In this document: in pieces, positions 46,030 through 56,303 of the stretch
Numbering within the stretch: position 1 is the stretch's first letter
How the letters are laid out: each line of letters opens with the position of its first letter
Position numbers and translations under genes: made by a program
Notes under the pieces: generated by a model
Databases searched by the model: none
What the model saw: only the letters and a program-made list of their open reading frames with translations
Told to the model about the DNA's origin: nothing
From: Ditylenchus dipsaci
Lineage: Eukaryota; Nematoda; Chromadorea; Rhabditida; Anguinidae
Direction of reading: 5' to 3'
Length of the DNA: 64,000 nt
Assembly (NCBI GenBank): GCA_004194705.1
Contig: SADC01000289.1
Coordinates: forward strand, 124,001-188,000

Positions 46030-47159
46030 AATGTGAAAAGGGAGTAATCGGGGTATGTCGTCAGCAGAAGGCAACTCTGCCCGCTAAATACAATTTTGCG
46101 GTCTTGCGACTTTGAGCGGTCCTTTGACTGTCGGCATATGGGGTTAGAGTAGGATGGTCAGTTAATAAGAGGGATTAGCAGTGGATTAATTAAGGCACAT
46201 TGAGTAACTGGACAGTGGAGCGGAAATTTTTTTCGAAAAAAGCAAGGAAATTGATTTGTGTAAGTTGTAGAAAAGCCGCTTGTAAAGAAATTAACTTTTA
46301 AGCTTTTAAAATTCCTCTAAAATTCTACCAAAGGACCGCCCTCAGAATTTCACCATCATATTCAGCGTTTAATTTTGCACAAAAGACATATTTTATAACG
46401 TACCACCGAAGAGGTTCACGGATCTGGTACAGCGGTAGAAGGCCGTAATAGAGTACGAAAAAGACTATCCACTACAGTCATTTGTTGAAAGAAATCTGAG
46501 AGAAAATATTGAAGTATTCAATATATGCTTGTCAGTATGTTTGACTGTGATTTTTTAGCTTGCTTGAAAAGTATTCACGAATTTCAAAAAGAAGATTTAT
46601 ATTTGTTTGAATTTTTTGCAAGCACTAGCCTAAAATTTCTTCAGAAAGCCTAAGAAATAGAGCTTTGTTATGTGCTTTTGGCAGCAAAGCTTAGGTTGAA
46701 AGTGAAAATTTGAGTAAGTGGTCAACAGCTAGCTGGTCGTAAAAGACAGAGTATGAAAAAAGAGTAACTTTGCAGTTATTGCTCATTTATTTTGCTTTGT
46801 GCCATTTATTAGTGTTTGAAGTGGCTGACTGACTTATTTCTTTGGTAACTTTGCTTATAGACACATAGAGTTAAAATAGCAACCATTTTGCATATTTAGT
46901 CTGGTGATTATTTGATTTTATTGGAATATTCTTCTGATTCTGTTATCCCAATAATACTGGTGTCAACATTCAGTGTCGCTCTTAGGTTGTTTCTTTCATA
47001 GTCAACGCTTTTTTCATAGCATTTTTGCAGAGCATTTTTCACAGCATTTCTTTAACGAGGGCTGAAGAAAAGGAACAAAAGAGAGGATACCGAATCACGC
47101 TCTTCTAGGTCACTTGGAGGAGGAAAGTTATGCCCCACCGATGCCCCACCGAAATAGTG
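46030..47159. other. Interval without identified gene
   Basis: A frame near 46400-46480 (EYEKDYPLQSFVERNL) might be an exon, but I find no partner. No repeat boundaries are visible. Confidence 0.3.
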
Positions 47160-47281
47160 TCAAACACCAAGGCTTCGTTCTAGATTCAAGAGCTCTTGAT
47201 AGACTTCAGCAGGCCGCAGCCACCCACGAGCCAGATATTCTTCAATAGTGAGATGCTCGGTGATCTGGATCCTCAGATCTT
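47160..47281 (-). CDS. Terminal exon of an unrecognised minus-strand gene
   Basis: On the minus strand a TTTTACAG acceptor at 47282 opens a frame DLRIQITEHLTIEEYLARGW, then LRPAEVYQELLNLERSLGV and TGA at 47160. Composition and charge pattern look coding, unlike the surroundings. I do not recognise the family. An upstream exon may lie near 47360-47430 (YNEVAAKDITCTLPQ), but the junction phase does not fit well. Confidence 0.45.
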
Positions 47282-48565
47282 CTGTAAAAAAAATTCTCTC
47301 TGAAATCGGGTCCTTTCAAGATGTTGATTTATTTCTAAAGTGTCTTACTATATTTTTCAACCTGAGGGAGAGTACAGGTTATATCTTTAGCTGCGACTTC
47401 GTTGTAAAATGATAATGGCTATTCAAACAAAATTTCAGATTTTTTCAGATGAGCCCTTGTGAAATCTTTCAAAAAACATCCTTGTTTTTAGGAAACTATG
47501 TATTTCATTGTCAAACAACACGACTGTTCGTACTAAGATATTTTCAAATTGAAGACGAACAAATGTATGAGTGTGTTTCCAAATCCCTCAGTTACACACA
47601 ACCAATTTTTATTTTACTTACTTAGATGTGTGCGCATGCATGGAAGTCGACCGGAAAGTCTTTTGCACACACTTATTTCACCAAAAGAAATTAGCAGAAA
47701 GAGGCAAGGGACTGAAGAGAGTCCCAAGTAAATTTGAATAAAAGCACTTTCTGGATGTGTATTCATGCTCCTCTAAACATTTTGTGACAAAACTTGGGTG
47801 GTAATTAGTGCTACAAATAAATTTCGGATTCCTTATTGATATTTTTGCAAATTTTGTAACTTGTTTTTTTAAAATAGCTGCGAAAAACTTGGCCCTTGTC
47901 TTCAATGGCTATGGATTCTGAGCCTTGATCCCCAAAGCTGTGTTTAGACATTTTTGCCAAAAAAATTTTATGGTAACCCAGCTTGCTGAACTTGATACTT
48001 TTTCGAATGAACTAAAAAGTTTCCCCTCTTTTCGGCCCGATATTTTTTATGAATTACAACAAACAGCCAATTGCTTGTTTAAGGGATGAAATCTTTTATG
48101 AAAAAGTTAACAAAGTTTATGAGAAAATTTGTTGTAAAACGAGACTTACAGATATTTTTTTTCAAAAACAAGGACATTTGGTCAAAATAAGTACATTTTA
48201 GGGTATTTCGGCAAAAATATGATATATTATCCAGAGCTTATTGCTCTTTTGCTGCTAAAAAAGATTTTAACGTAAAATTAAAAAAAAATAAAGTAATTAT
48301 GCTGTTTAGGACCGACCTTCTTTTTTTCGTACAAATTGTTGGGCCATTTGTTGTGTATTATATGAGTGTGTATGAGTGTGTATGAATTTGTTGTCTGAGT
48401 TTGAATATTAAATTGTGTATAAATAAGTTTATTGATAATATCTCTAGTCTCAAAAGAAAGAAAAAGTCCAAAAAAATGACGGTCGGCCCCAAACAGCATA
48501 AGTACCGAAAATAAGATTTGGAATCCCAAAATAAAAACAAATCTTAAAACAAGGAGCTGGGGCCA
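47282..48565. other. Interval without identified gene
   Basis: AT-rich, apart from the possible upstream exon near 47360-47430. The 119-codon minus-strand frame at 48278-48637 is low-complexity and overlaps a MITE end. Confidence 0.35.
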
Positions 48566-48962
48566 TAGTGACCGCGCCGTCCTTCGCCGTCCTAATTTTT
48601 CATCGCCGTCCTGCGTTTTAACCATATTTTTCATCATGGACAGCTTTTTTATTTCAAAACATATAATAAGTTTTTATTTTTAGACTTAATTTCGGGCGAC
48701 CGTCCAATTTTCTTTCATTTTTATTTTTTAAAAAATGGGGTCGTCCTGATTTTACACAAAAAATGTTTTTCAAAAAGTCGATTAAATTAAGACAGCTCCA
48801 TTTTTTGAAAAAAAATGAAAAAACTTGTACGGTGGCCCAAAATTAAGTATAAAAATTGCTTACATGTTGTAAAATAAAAATAGCTGTCAATAATGAAAAA
48901 TATGGTTGCAATGCAGGACGGCGATGAAAAAAATAAGGACGGCGTAGGACGGCCGGTCACTA
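48566..48962. mobile_element. hAT-like MITE with GCCGTCCT repeats
   Basis: The inverted ends TAGTGACCGCGCCGTCC and the complement of TAGTGACCGGCCGTCC fit the hAT TAGNG rule. Subterminal repeats of CGCCGTCCT occur on both arms, which also pair through TTTTTCAT and GACAGC. CTGGGG occurs close to both flanks, but a clean 8-bp duplication is not visible. Confidence 0.7.
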
Positions 48963-50879
48963 TACTGGGGGCTTTGGTTTAAAATGTCGAAGAATCAATT
49001 GTACTGATTGATATCCGCCCTAAAATAGTTCTGTATTTAGAAGCAGTTGTTGTTGATTTACAACCATCTATTTTCCCACGCTTTCATTGACCAAAATAAA
49101 ATTGTTTTCAGTACTCCTAATCATTTTTTAATTTTGTTACTCTACAGTGTTTACCCAAGCTTTCTCCTTTGTATTTTAAAGCTTTTAAGCTTTATGTGCT
49201 TTTTCGTATTACAATTGCAGAAACTGTCATAACCTTGAACTTGAAAGGTCCGACAGAAAATTATAGTAACCAGCAAAATTTTTGGACTTGTTCCGTGTCT
49301 CTGCTCGTTTTTTCGTAGTTGTGTTCAAATTTTTTAGAAAAATTGTTTATTTTTATTAGCGGCTAAACTAGTGCCCTTACGCAACTGTGAATGGCATATA
49401 CAGATACTAAATTTTCATCTGCCGATTAACTCAATCTCTCTAACATCAATTAATAAAGGCATGTAGCCTTTGCTATTGCATCACAACCATGTCTCCCCTT
49501 CCTCGCACTAATGGGGTCCCGTTTGCTTGTATGCTCACTTCCTGATTATCCTTCCTGCCCTCTCTGCCCCTACAATACCCCTTAAAGTGGAACATGCCAA
49601 GAAGGCAGATGTCGCACTCCAAAACCAACCCAGCCACCCTCCAAAAAAGAGCAAACAATACCAAATTGGACGACCAGCAATAATGAGCCAAGGATATAAT
49701 GACCCTAGTTCACACACACACCACATTGCTGTTGTAATCATTGCCTGTCAGCCAACTTTCACTTATCAGCCACGTTTATGGCTGTTATGCCCCACAGAGA
49801 CATGTGCCAGTATTTGCCACACCAATAAAGAGGTCTTATCTAGGGTTGGGGATCTTTAGATGTATTTACTGCCTTTTTTACTGCCTCTTTGTTGATTAAA
49901 GCCCATGATGATTGCAAGGTTAGGGATCAGTGGGTTGGACCAATGTGACTCACTTAGCATGAATCACTTGTTTCTCAAAACGAAACTTATAAATTTTGAC
50001 ATTTCCGTACCAGGTTTTTTGTTGCTGGAGCTGGGATTTTTCGAAAAGTGACCCAAAATCACCTCTTGAACTCATTTTTCCTGCTCAACGCCATAAAAGA
50101 AGCATTTTAAACACTCTGGTTAAAAAGCGTTGATTTTTTTTTAAATGTCTCCCACCTCTTAGGGGCAGATGGTCATTTATGGGGTCATTTTTGGGTGATT
50201 CATCACATTTTTTGCTGGCAAAAAGACTCTCGGAATGCATTTCGATCTAGAGTCTTGCTCAGAATTATATCTAAGGTATGCGTGTGTGCGAATCTCAGTC
50301 CCAAGCAACCGAGCCCCTGCACCCTCAATAATACAAAATAAGTTAACATATTATTTATAAGTACAGATCGAAGTCCTCTAAAAGACATATTTATCCCACA
50401 TTGCAATCTCAAAAATTAAAAAAATATTTTTTTTTCACTATTTTAGAGAAAAGATCGTTTATCCAGTACGGGGTTTCAGAACTTTAAAAATAAGTGGTTA
50501 TCTCAATTCTAATTTTGTGTGAGATCAGCTAAATTTTTTATTTTTTGGTGACACATGATACCCAAACGAAAGCTGAGGATCTCCTCTTTCGGAAAATACA
50601 GACCGAATTTTATAAACCAGAGAGTCTAGAAACTTAGAAAAAAAATGCTTTGTTCATTTTCCTTTCTACTTTTTTAATTTAGCCAAAGTCAGGGGCACTT
50701 GAAAGTGTTCAATTTTAAAAATAATTTATTGAAAAAATCGCATTCATATGTTATTGCTATCTCAGCTATTTTACGAACTTTGATCAAAAAGTAATGAAAC
50801 TACAAAGACATGTCTAAACTGTGATTGAAACTCTTACATCAAAATTTCTGTAACTTTTTCTTGCAGACAATCCACTAAC
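48963..50879. other. Interval with one GC-richer stretch of unknown nature
   Basis: At 49460-49860 base composition becomes more balanced and both strands have open frames of about 70-110 codons. Neither shows a recognisable domain or clear splice sites. At 50215-50330 is a fragment of the element family with core TCTAAGGTATGCG. Confidence 0.35.
50215..50330 (+). mobile_element. Fragment of the TCTAAGGTATG core family
   Basis: AAAAAGACTCTCGGAATGCATTTC-type sequence and then ATCTAAGGTATGCGTGTGTG followed by GAATCTCAGTCCCAAGC match the central part of the elements at 15914-17392 and 18037-18700. The ends are missing. Confidence 0.6.
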
Positions 50880-51160
50880 CTTGTCCCTAGTTCCAGCTTC
50901 AGTTGCATGGAAGTCTCCTTTCTTCTCCATCTTATGCAATTTGTCTTGTTGTTGATTAGATCTTAATGATACTACTCCCACTATCTTTGCTGCTCTAGCT
51001 GGCTTGAGTGGTTTGGCCTTGGCCATGCCCTTTCTCATCAATCCTGTCTCAAGTCGCCTTGCCTTGTTTCTGGCATCAGAAGACCACCAACAGCCAGTAG
51101 TAGTATCACAAAATATGTGGGTGGATGGATATGCATGTAGTGTCAATCACGGCTCCAGGG
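50880..51160 (-). CDS. Basic-protein exon of an unrecognised minus-strand gene
   Basis: The minus-strand frame reads SSDARNKARRLETGLMRKGM, AKAKPLKPARAAKIVGVVS, then NQQQDKLHKMEKKGDFHATE and GTRDK, ending at an AAG|GTTAGT donor at 50880. It is strongly basic, coding-like and unlike flanking sequence. Upstream, PGAVIDTTCISIHPHI is open in another frame, suggesting a 1-nt indel near 51110. No family is recognised. Confidence 0.5.
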
Positions 51161-51204
51161 TCACTGCCCACTCATTTACATTTTCAATATATATGGTGGA
51201 CTGA

Positions 51205-52136
51205 CGCATATTTAGACGATCTCGCCTTTTAAAAACTTATTCTCTCCTCTTGCGGTGCTTTTCACTTTTGTTTCCTCTCTTTTTCTCTTTTTCCAGCTCT
51301 ATTCAAATAATAATATGTGCAAAAAATTGGCACTTGTCCTTGAATAGGGGGGGGAGTTGTTATATTGGTTTGGGAGGGTATGTCGAGCTACGAAAAACAA
51401 TATTTGTGGCGGTTATAGTTTGAGTGGGCACCAGTATTATTTGCTTTGGGAATACTTGGCTGTAACTAAATTGCAGCACCGAATATTGTTATTTCTATAA
51501 TTTAGTTTAAATCATAGAAAAACAAGTAAGGGCGCGGGAAGTAGTCACATTTATCGGAGCACATAATTCCACGAAGTCAAATTTTGTTCAGTACAGTGGA
51601 GTCCCAATGACGCAACACCTGCTCAAGTTCGTTCCCGCTTAAGGTCCGACACTCTTTTGAGCACTATTTTCGAAATTTTTTATCAACTCTGTTTTGACAG
51701 TCTGGTCCCATAGTTCCAATTTTATCGGTGTTTTTTTTTGAATTCCGCAATTTAGCCACTTCAAAAGCAAAATCTTGATAACCTGGCACCCTATTTTAAT
51801 AACGGCTGCAGGATTGACGGGATTTAGTTTTTTTAGCGGACAAATTATTGATTTTTTGAAAAGCGATTGGCAAAATCAATACGCTATTAAGGACCAGACC
51901 GTCAAAAGAAGATTGGTAAAAGCCTTCGGTAATTAGATTAAAAAATGTCGCACCCTTAGTCAAAACTTAGGAGATGCTGAATCATAGGAGCTCAATTGTA
52001 TTAGACCGCTATGAAAAAGTCCTTCCAAAAAACAATTTATCAATATGTGGCTACTACTGATTTAGCCTTTCAAACATGGAACTTAAAACAATTGAAATAA
52101 GATTGTTTCATGGCTTTCAAATTTTGCTGTTTAAAA
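51205..52136. other. Interval with a pogo-like remnant
   Basis: Around 51595-51995 the sequence TACAGTGGAGTCCCAATGACG, AAGTTCGTTCCCGCTTAAGG and TCATAGGAGCTCAATTGTA resembles a decayed pogo-type MITE with the shared internal motif in inverse orientation. No exon is seen. Confidence 0.45.
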
Positions 52137-52497
52137 GGGGGGGGGAAGCCATTTAGGTATGAAAAAGTGGCTTCCGTGGCGCAGTGCGAAAGTGCTCGCG
52201 TTTTTGGCCCAAAATGGTGTTTTTTTGGTGTTTGCAGGTTCAAAACCACGTAGTGGCACACTATTTTTTTTTGGTTTTTTTGGGCAGTTTAGAGGTAATT
52301 AGACTTTTTTGACGCCAGAATCGGGATCAGCGACCCAAATTACCTCTAAACTGGCCAAAAAAACCAAAAAAAATGTGTCACTACGTGGGTTTGAACCTGC
52401 AACACAAAAAAACACCATTTTGGGCCACAAAACGCGAGCACTTTCGCACTGCGCCACGGAAGCCACTTTTTCAAATCTAAATGGCTTCCCCCCCCCT
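52137..52497. mobile_element. Palindromic element with two tRNA-like arms
   Basis: The outer ends are GGGGGGGGGAAGCCATTTAG and its complement. Each arm reads GGCTTCCGTGGCGCAGTGCG (A-box like), and later GGTTCAAAACC on the plus arm or GGTTCAAACCC on the minus arm (B boxes). A 4-base run TTTT and GTTTGCAGG lie between the boxes. The two arms point toward each other around a spacer containing GACGCCAGAATCGGGATCAG. The tRNA-like units do not fold as complete tRNAs. This is the best-preserved member of the family; the other is at 43417-43736. Confidence 0.8.
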
Positions 52498-52790
52498 TAA
52501 ATACTAGTTTTTAGAACGCAAGTATTGATTAACTAGCGGATTCTATTAACGTACATTTCGAAACTCATACAAAAATATTTTATCACGAGATTTTATGTTA
52601 TCTCAAGATTCTTTCAAGAACCCAACGATTTAAAAAAGTTCTTGGGCAATATGTAAAATGTTTCTGATCTTGTTGAACTTTCTGCCTGAAGACTACAGAA
52701 GCATGTATTGTTTAATCTATTGTATAAATTATTGGTTTGCTGCTGTATTGTGAAAGACAGCATGGGTAATCCGTCTTGAAGTGCTTAGGT

Positions 52791-52946
52791 CTATGGCTTC
52801 CTCCACCCATCTTCATCAATCTGTCTTTGGCGGACAGGCAAGCAACATTTAGGCGGCTTGCCTTTAATCTCTCGAAACCCTACTGCAGTATAAACAGTAA
52901 TGGATACTTCAACTAATGTGACAATTAGAATTATAATTAAGCAAGG
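52791..52946 (-). CDS. Last exon of an unrecognised membrane protein
   Basis: On the minus strand a TTTTTAG acceptor at 52947 opens 51 codons to TAG at 52791. A hydrophobic segment (CLIIILIVTLVEVSITVYTA) is followed by a basic, cysteine-containing tail (GKPPKCCLPVRQRQIDEDGW). This looks like the final membrane helix and cytoplasmic tail of a tetraspan-like protein. Upstream exons were not found. Confidence 0.55.
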   Translation of the reverse strand, partial: PCLIIILIVTLVEVSITVYTAVGFREIKGKPPKCCLPVRQRQIDEDGWRKP

Positions 52947-53049
52947 CTAAAAATTGTGCTATCCATTGTTTTTGTCCACTCCCTCATAAATCTTTCGCCT
53001 TTAACCAATCGCCATATTCCGAAACTGAATTTGTATTCAAACAAATTTA

Positions 53050-53105
53050 AAAAATGTGACTGCCGCCAGCAGGGATCGAACCCACCTCCATCCTTATCAC
53101 ACAGT
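53050..53105 (-). other. tRNA-like relic
   Basis: On the minus strand GGAGGTGGGTTCGATCCCTG contains a perfect B box (GGTTCGATCCC). No A box is present at the expected distance upstream, so it is a partial relic. Confidence 0.4.
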
Positions 53106-54375
53106 TGATGATGTTTTTTCAAAATTTTTTCTAATATACAAAAAGTCATGGGAAAGTCGGAATCTTTATGATTTTAAGAACCATACTGGCCAATAAGATT
53201 AGGCGAAAGACGGGAATCAAATTTGAGAGACTACTATGCAGTATTTACAGGTCATCCCGAAGGTATATCTCAATAAACAGACATTTATCAAAAAAGTCCT
53301 TCAGGCTAAGTTGTGTTTTAGAATGAAATTTTTGCTAGTTATATCCACGAAACCAGCCCGTAACCTTTTTACAGATCCATTAGCACCACCACATCCTATT
53401 AAAACTTACACAGCAAAGTAGTAGCAGTAGTCTTGCCGCAAATAGAACGCTTTTCTTCGTTAGTAGCAGCCTTTACTATTAGTCCATCCATTTAGCATTC
53501 CCCTTGGAATGCCCGAGTTTTAGCAGTGCCCACCCAACCAAAAATGTTCTTTTAGTCCTTATTCACCCTCAATTCATTAGTTTGTGTCGCTCTTTATAAC
53601 CAAATAAAATAGTGGAGCTGTCCACAAAACCACTACTTTACTGTTGTATTTGTTGTTGTCCATTTGGGTGTCTGAAAACACCAACAAAATTATACTAATT
53701 GTTGCCACATCATCCAAACTATTACTTTGTGGTGTTGGCAGGCAATGGTCATATATTCTTTTTTGTTGTTTACATGACTATATCTTTATTGTGGTGGCTA
53801 GGGTAGAGTTAACTACTACTACTTGTTGTTGTTCACTTTACAAGTGCCTCTCCTTCAACTATTTCATCGCACAAAACTTTGTTTGTGCAATTGTATGAGT
53901 AATTCGACTAAAATTATAGCAAAATTATTTTGAGTACTTTATTATTTACAAAGGAACACATGCAGACAGTAAGTGAGCGATACCGGGAAAGCACTACATA
54001 CCATTCGATAAAAATGCTTATTTGACTTAGAACCCTTTTTTGCTTTTGTAAGTTTATATACAACAATTCTATAGTTTAATTTCCGAAAATCAGTACATTT
54101 TAGCATTTTAAGGTATTTTCGGTTTTTTGTTGTCAGTAATATCAAAATTCATACAGTACTAGGTGGACTGGCGCCTTACAGGCGCCTAAATAACAAAACA
54201 TTTTTGTATTTACCGCCGAAAATGGATTTGACAAAATATACTCTATTAAAACATTGGGCATATAACAGCAATATTAACACACAAAATTATTTAGGTTATA
54301 TTTATATTTATTATATTTTTAAAATTATTTCAAAAGGTATTTGCCCATAATATCAAAAACCCCCTAAAATACCCT
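53106..54375. other. Interval without identified gene
   Basis: AT-rich. The open frames here are short and have no splice context or domain. A possible repeat with TTGTTGTT motifs is at 53640-53850. Confidence 0.3.
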
Positions 54376-54700
54376 GCACGACGAACCTAAAAATTAAGTG
54401 ACGTCTCAGGGGTGTCGGCCAAATGAGCCGTGCGATAACTCAAAATGTAGCTCAGAATTAGCGCTACAACGTAACGTTGAGCTTTTCCCGACTTCGGTAC
54501 AAAAATCCCCGAAAAAAACCCTTACTATTCAAAAAAATGCCCAAAAGGGTCAAAAACCGTGCACGACGAACCTTAAAATTAAGTGACGTCTCAGGGGTGT
54601 CGGCCAAATGAGCCGTGCGATAGCTTAAAATGTGGCCAAGGATTCGGGCTACAACGTAACGTTGAGCTTTTCCCGAGTTCTTATCAGAAAACGCGAAAAA
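54376..54700 (+). repeat. Two tandem copies of a ~185-bp unit
   Basis: GCACGACGAACCT, AAATTAAGTGACGTCTCAGG, GTGTCGGCCAAATGAGCCGT and CTACAACGTAACGTTGAGC occur in the same order from about 54377 and again from about 54562. The second copy is slightly diverged. Purpose unknown. Confidence 0.85.
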
Positions 54701-55852
54701 AATACAAAAAAAACAAAACGTGACAGACAGAATGACAAACATTGTCCAAATACTATATAGAGATAAATAATGCTATTGTTCAGAAAGTCACAATTTTGTG
54801 AAATATTTTTTAAACAACAGAAAGACCTGCCTTTTTCTGTCAAGTTGCAAAATATAATTTTGCAAGTAATAACTCTTTATATTTTACTAGAACCATGAAT
54901 ATATAACCAAAATTTGTTTATATAAGCCAACCTACCGCTGCCACTAATAGACGGCGCAATATGACCAATTTTTTTTGATGAAAATCACCTAACTTCCACA
55001 TTCAAGTGTCTGTTGCAGCATTTTGACCGCACTGCAAAGGAAAGTTGCGTATAGCACATCTTCACCTCCTCTCCTTCACTAGCGCACAATTTAATAATAA
55101 TAATTTTGGAAGAGTTGGTGATTTTCCGTTGCGTCAATTGCATTTTGTCACCGCATTTCTTCTTCTCATCCCCTAATTTGTTTGCAATTGGAAGTGCAAA
55201 TCAATATTTTTGTCAATCTTGGTCTATCACTCCCCACCGAAAATGGACTGTAGAGTTGTTAACTAGTCAAATGCTTTGCTTCAACCCCTACCGATTATCT
55301 CCTATCCTCCGCTTTTAACCCTGCTCATTTTGGGAGGATAGTGAGGGAGATAAACCAGGGGTCTTTTAGTTGGCAGTGGTGTCACATTATACGCAAACAA
55401 GAACAACCATCTATTTCTCCTTCTTCGCACCTTTTTGGGTCATAGAGTGATGTTTTTTCAGTGTTGTGCCGTGAGAATGACTGAAAATTGGAAAATTATA
55501 CCATAATTAAAAAAATAAATGTCAGTTGTTGGCATTGATGATCTACATCTCGTCTTTAGTTTCGAATTGTAATGCGGAGCCAGGTATTTAATTTCGTTAA
55601 ATTTTTTTAGGATTTTTACTGCTCTGACTTGAAACTATTTTATTTTCACTGAGAATTATCATGACACTATTTTTTAACGATTTCGCATCTTTGAAAATTA
55701 ACATTTTTCTCAATGTTGGTAGTCATCTAGGACAATGGCTACAAGTACTACACTTGGCTAATTAAGATTATGATGCTATGTTTTTACAAAACATGGGTTC
55801 AAAATATCTAACATATAGTAATAAGTGTAAAGCCTAGGGCAAAAGGCCACTG
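54701..55852. other. Interval without identified gene
   Basis: A short hairpin is formed by ATTATCTCCTATCCTCC near 55297 and GGGAGGATAGTGAGGGAGAT near 55332. Otherwise I see nothing coding. Confidence 0.35.
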
Positions 55853-55860
55853 AAAAATTC

Positions 55861-56303
55861 GACCCTAGTATAGAATGGAGCAGTTTCGGTATACACTCCT
55901 CAGTCAAAAATCATCTTGGGGACCAAGGCAATTTTTTTCAAATTCATTTATAAAACTGTTTAATTTTTTTTATAATTTTTTTTTATGAAAAATTTAAACT
56001 TTCAGTTATAAAAAATTGCCTTAGCCCCCCTAGCTGGTTTTCGACTAAGGGTGTATACCGAAATTGACTGAGGGGTATATACCGAAATATGGCCGTATAG
56101 AATACCCCTCCAATGATTTCCTTTTCTAAATTTTATTAAAAAGTACCCAAATATATGTCCCACAGTACGTAATACATTTATTAGTCACAACTTCCATAAG
56201 CTGCTTACCCCGAGCCTAAGGGCGGAGCCTGAACTTGTTATTTTAAAGGGTAGTTACAGCGATTTTTGTAAAAGTCGAATTTTAGGAGGCATTTACTAGC
56301 GCC
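55861..56303. mobile_element. Element of the 8-bp TSD family
   Basis: AAAAATTC at 55853-55860 and 56304-56311 is a perfect 8-bp duplication. The ends are GACCCTAGTATAGAATGG and the complement of GGCGCTAGTAAATGCC. Inverted TTGCCTTGGTCCCC-type motifs lie inside. The left block copy carries the same element, truncated by the window edge and interrupted by a hAT MITE. Confidence 0.85.

Noticed and set aside
46029..46500. Possible aquaporin continuation and other short exons
   Set aside because: Only weak resemblance and inconsistent frames; not enough for a feature.
48278..48637. 119-codon minus-strand frame
   Set aside because: It overlaps the left end of the MITE at 48566 and is compositionally biased.
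49527..49859. 110-codon plus-strand frame in a GC-richer stretch
   Set aside because: Both strands are open here, no splice sites or domain are clear, and neither frame is preferred; left as an unexplained interval.
52137..52497. Functional tRNA genes
   Set aside because: A and B boxes are present, but acceptor and T stems do not pair and the units sit inside a palindromic repeat.
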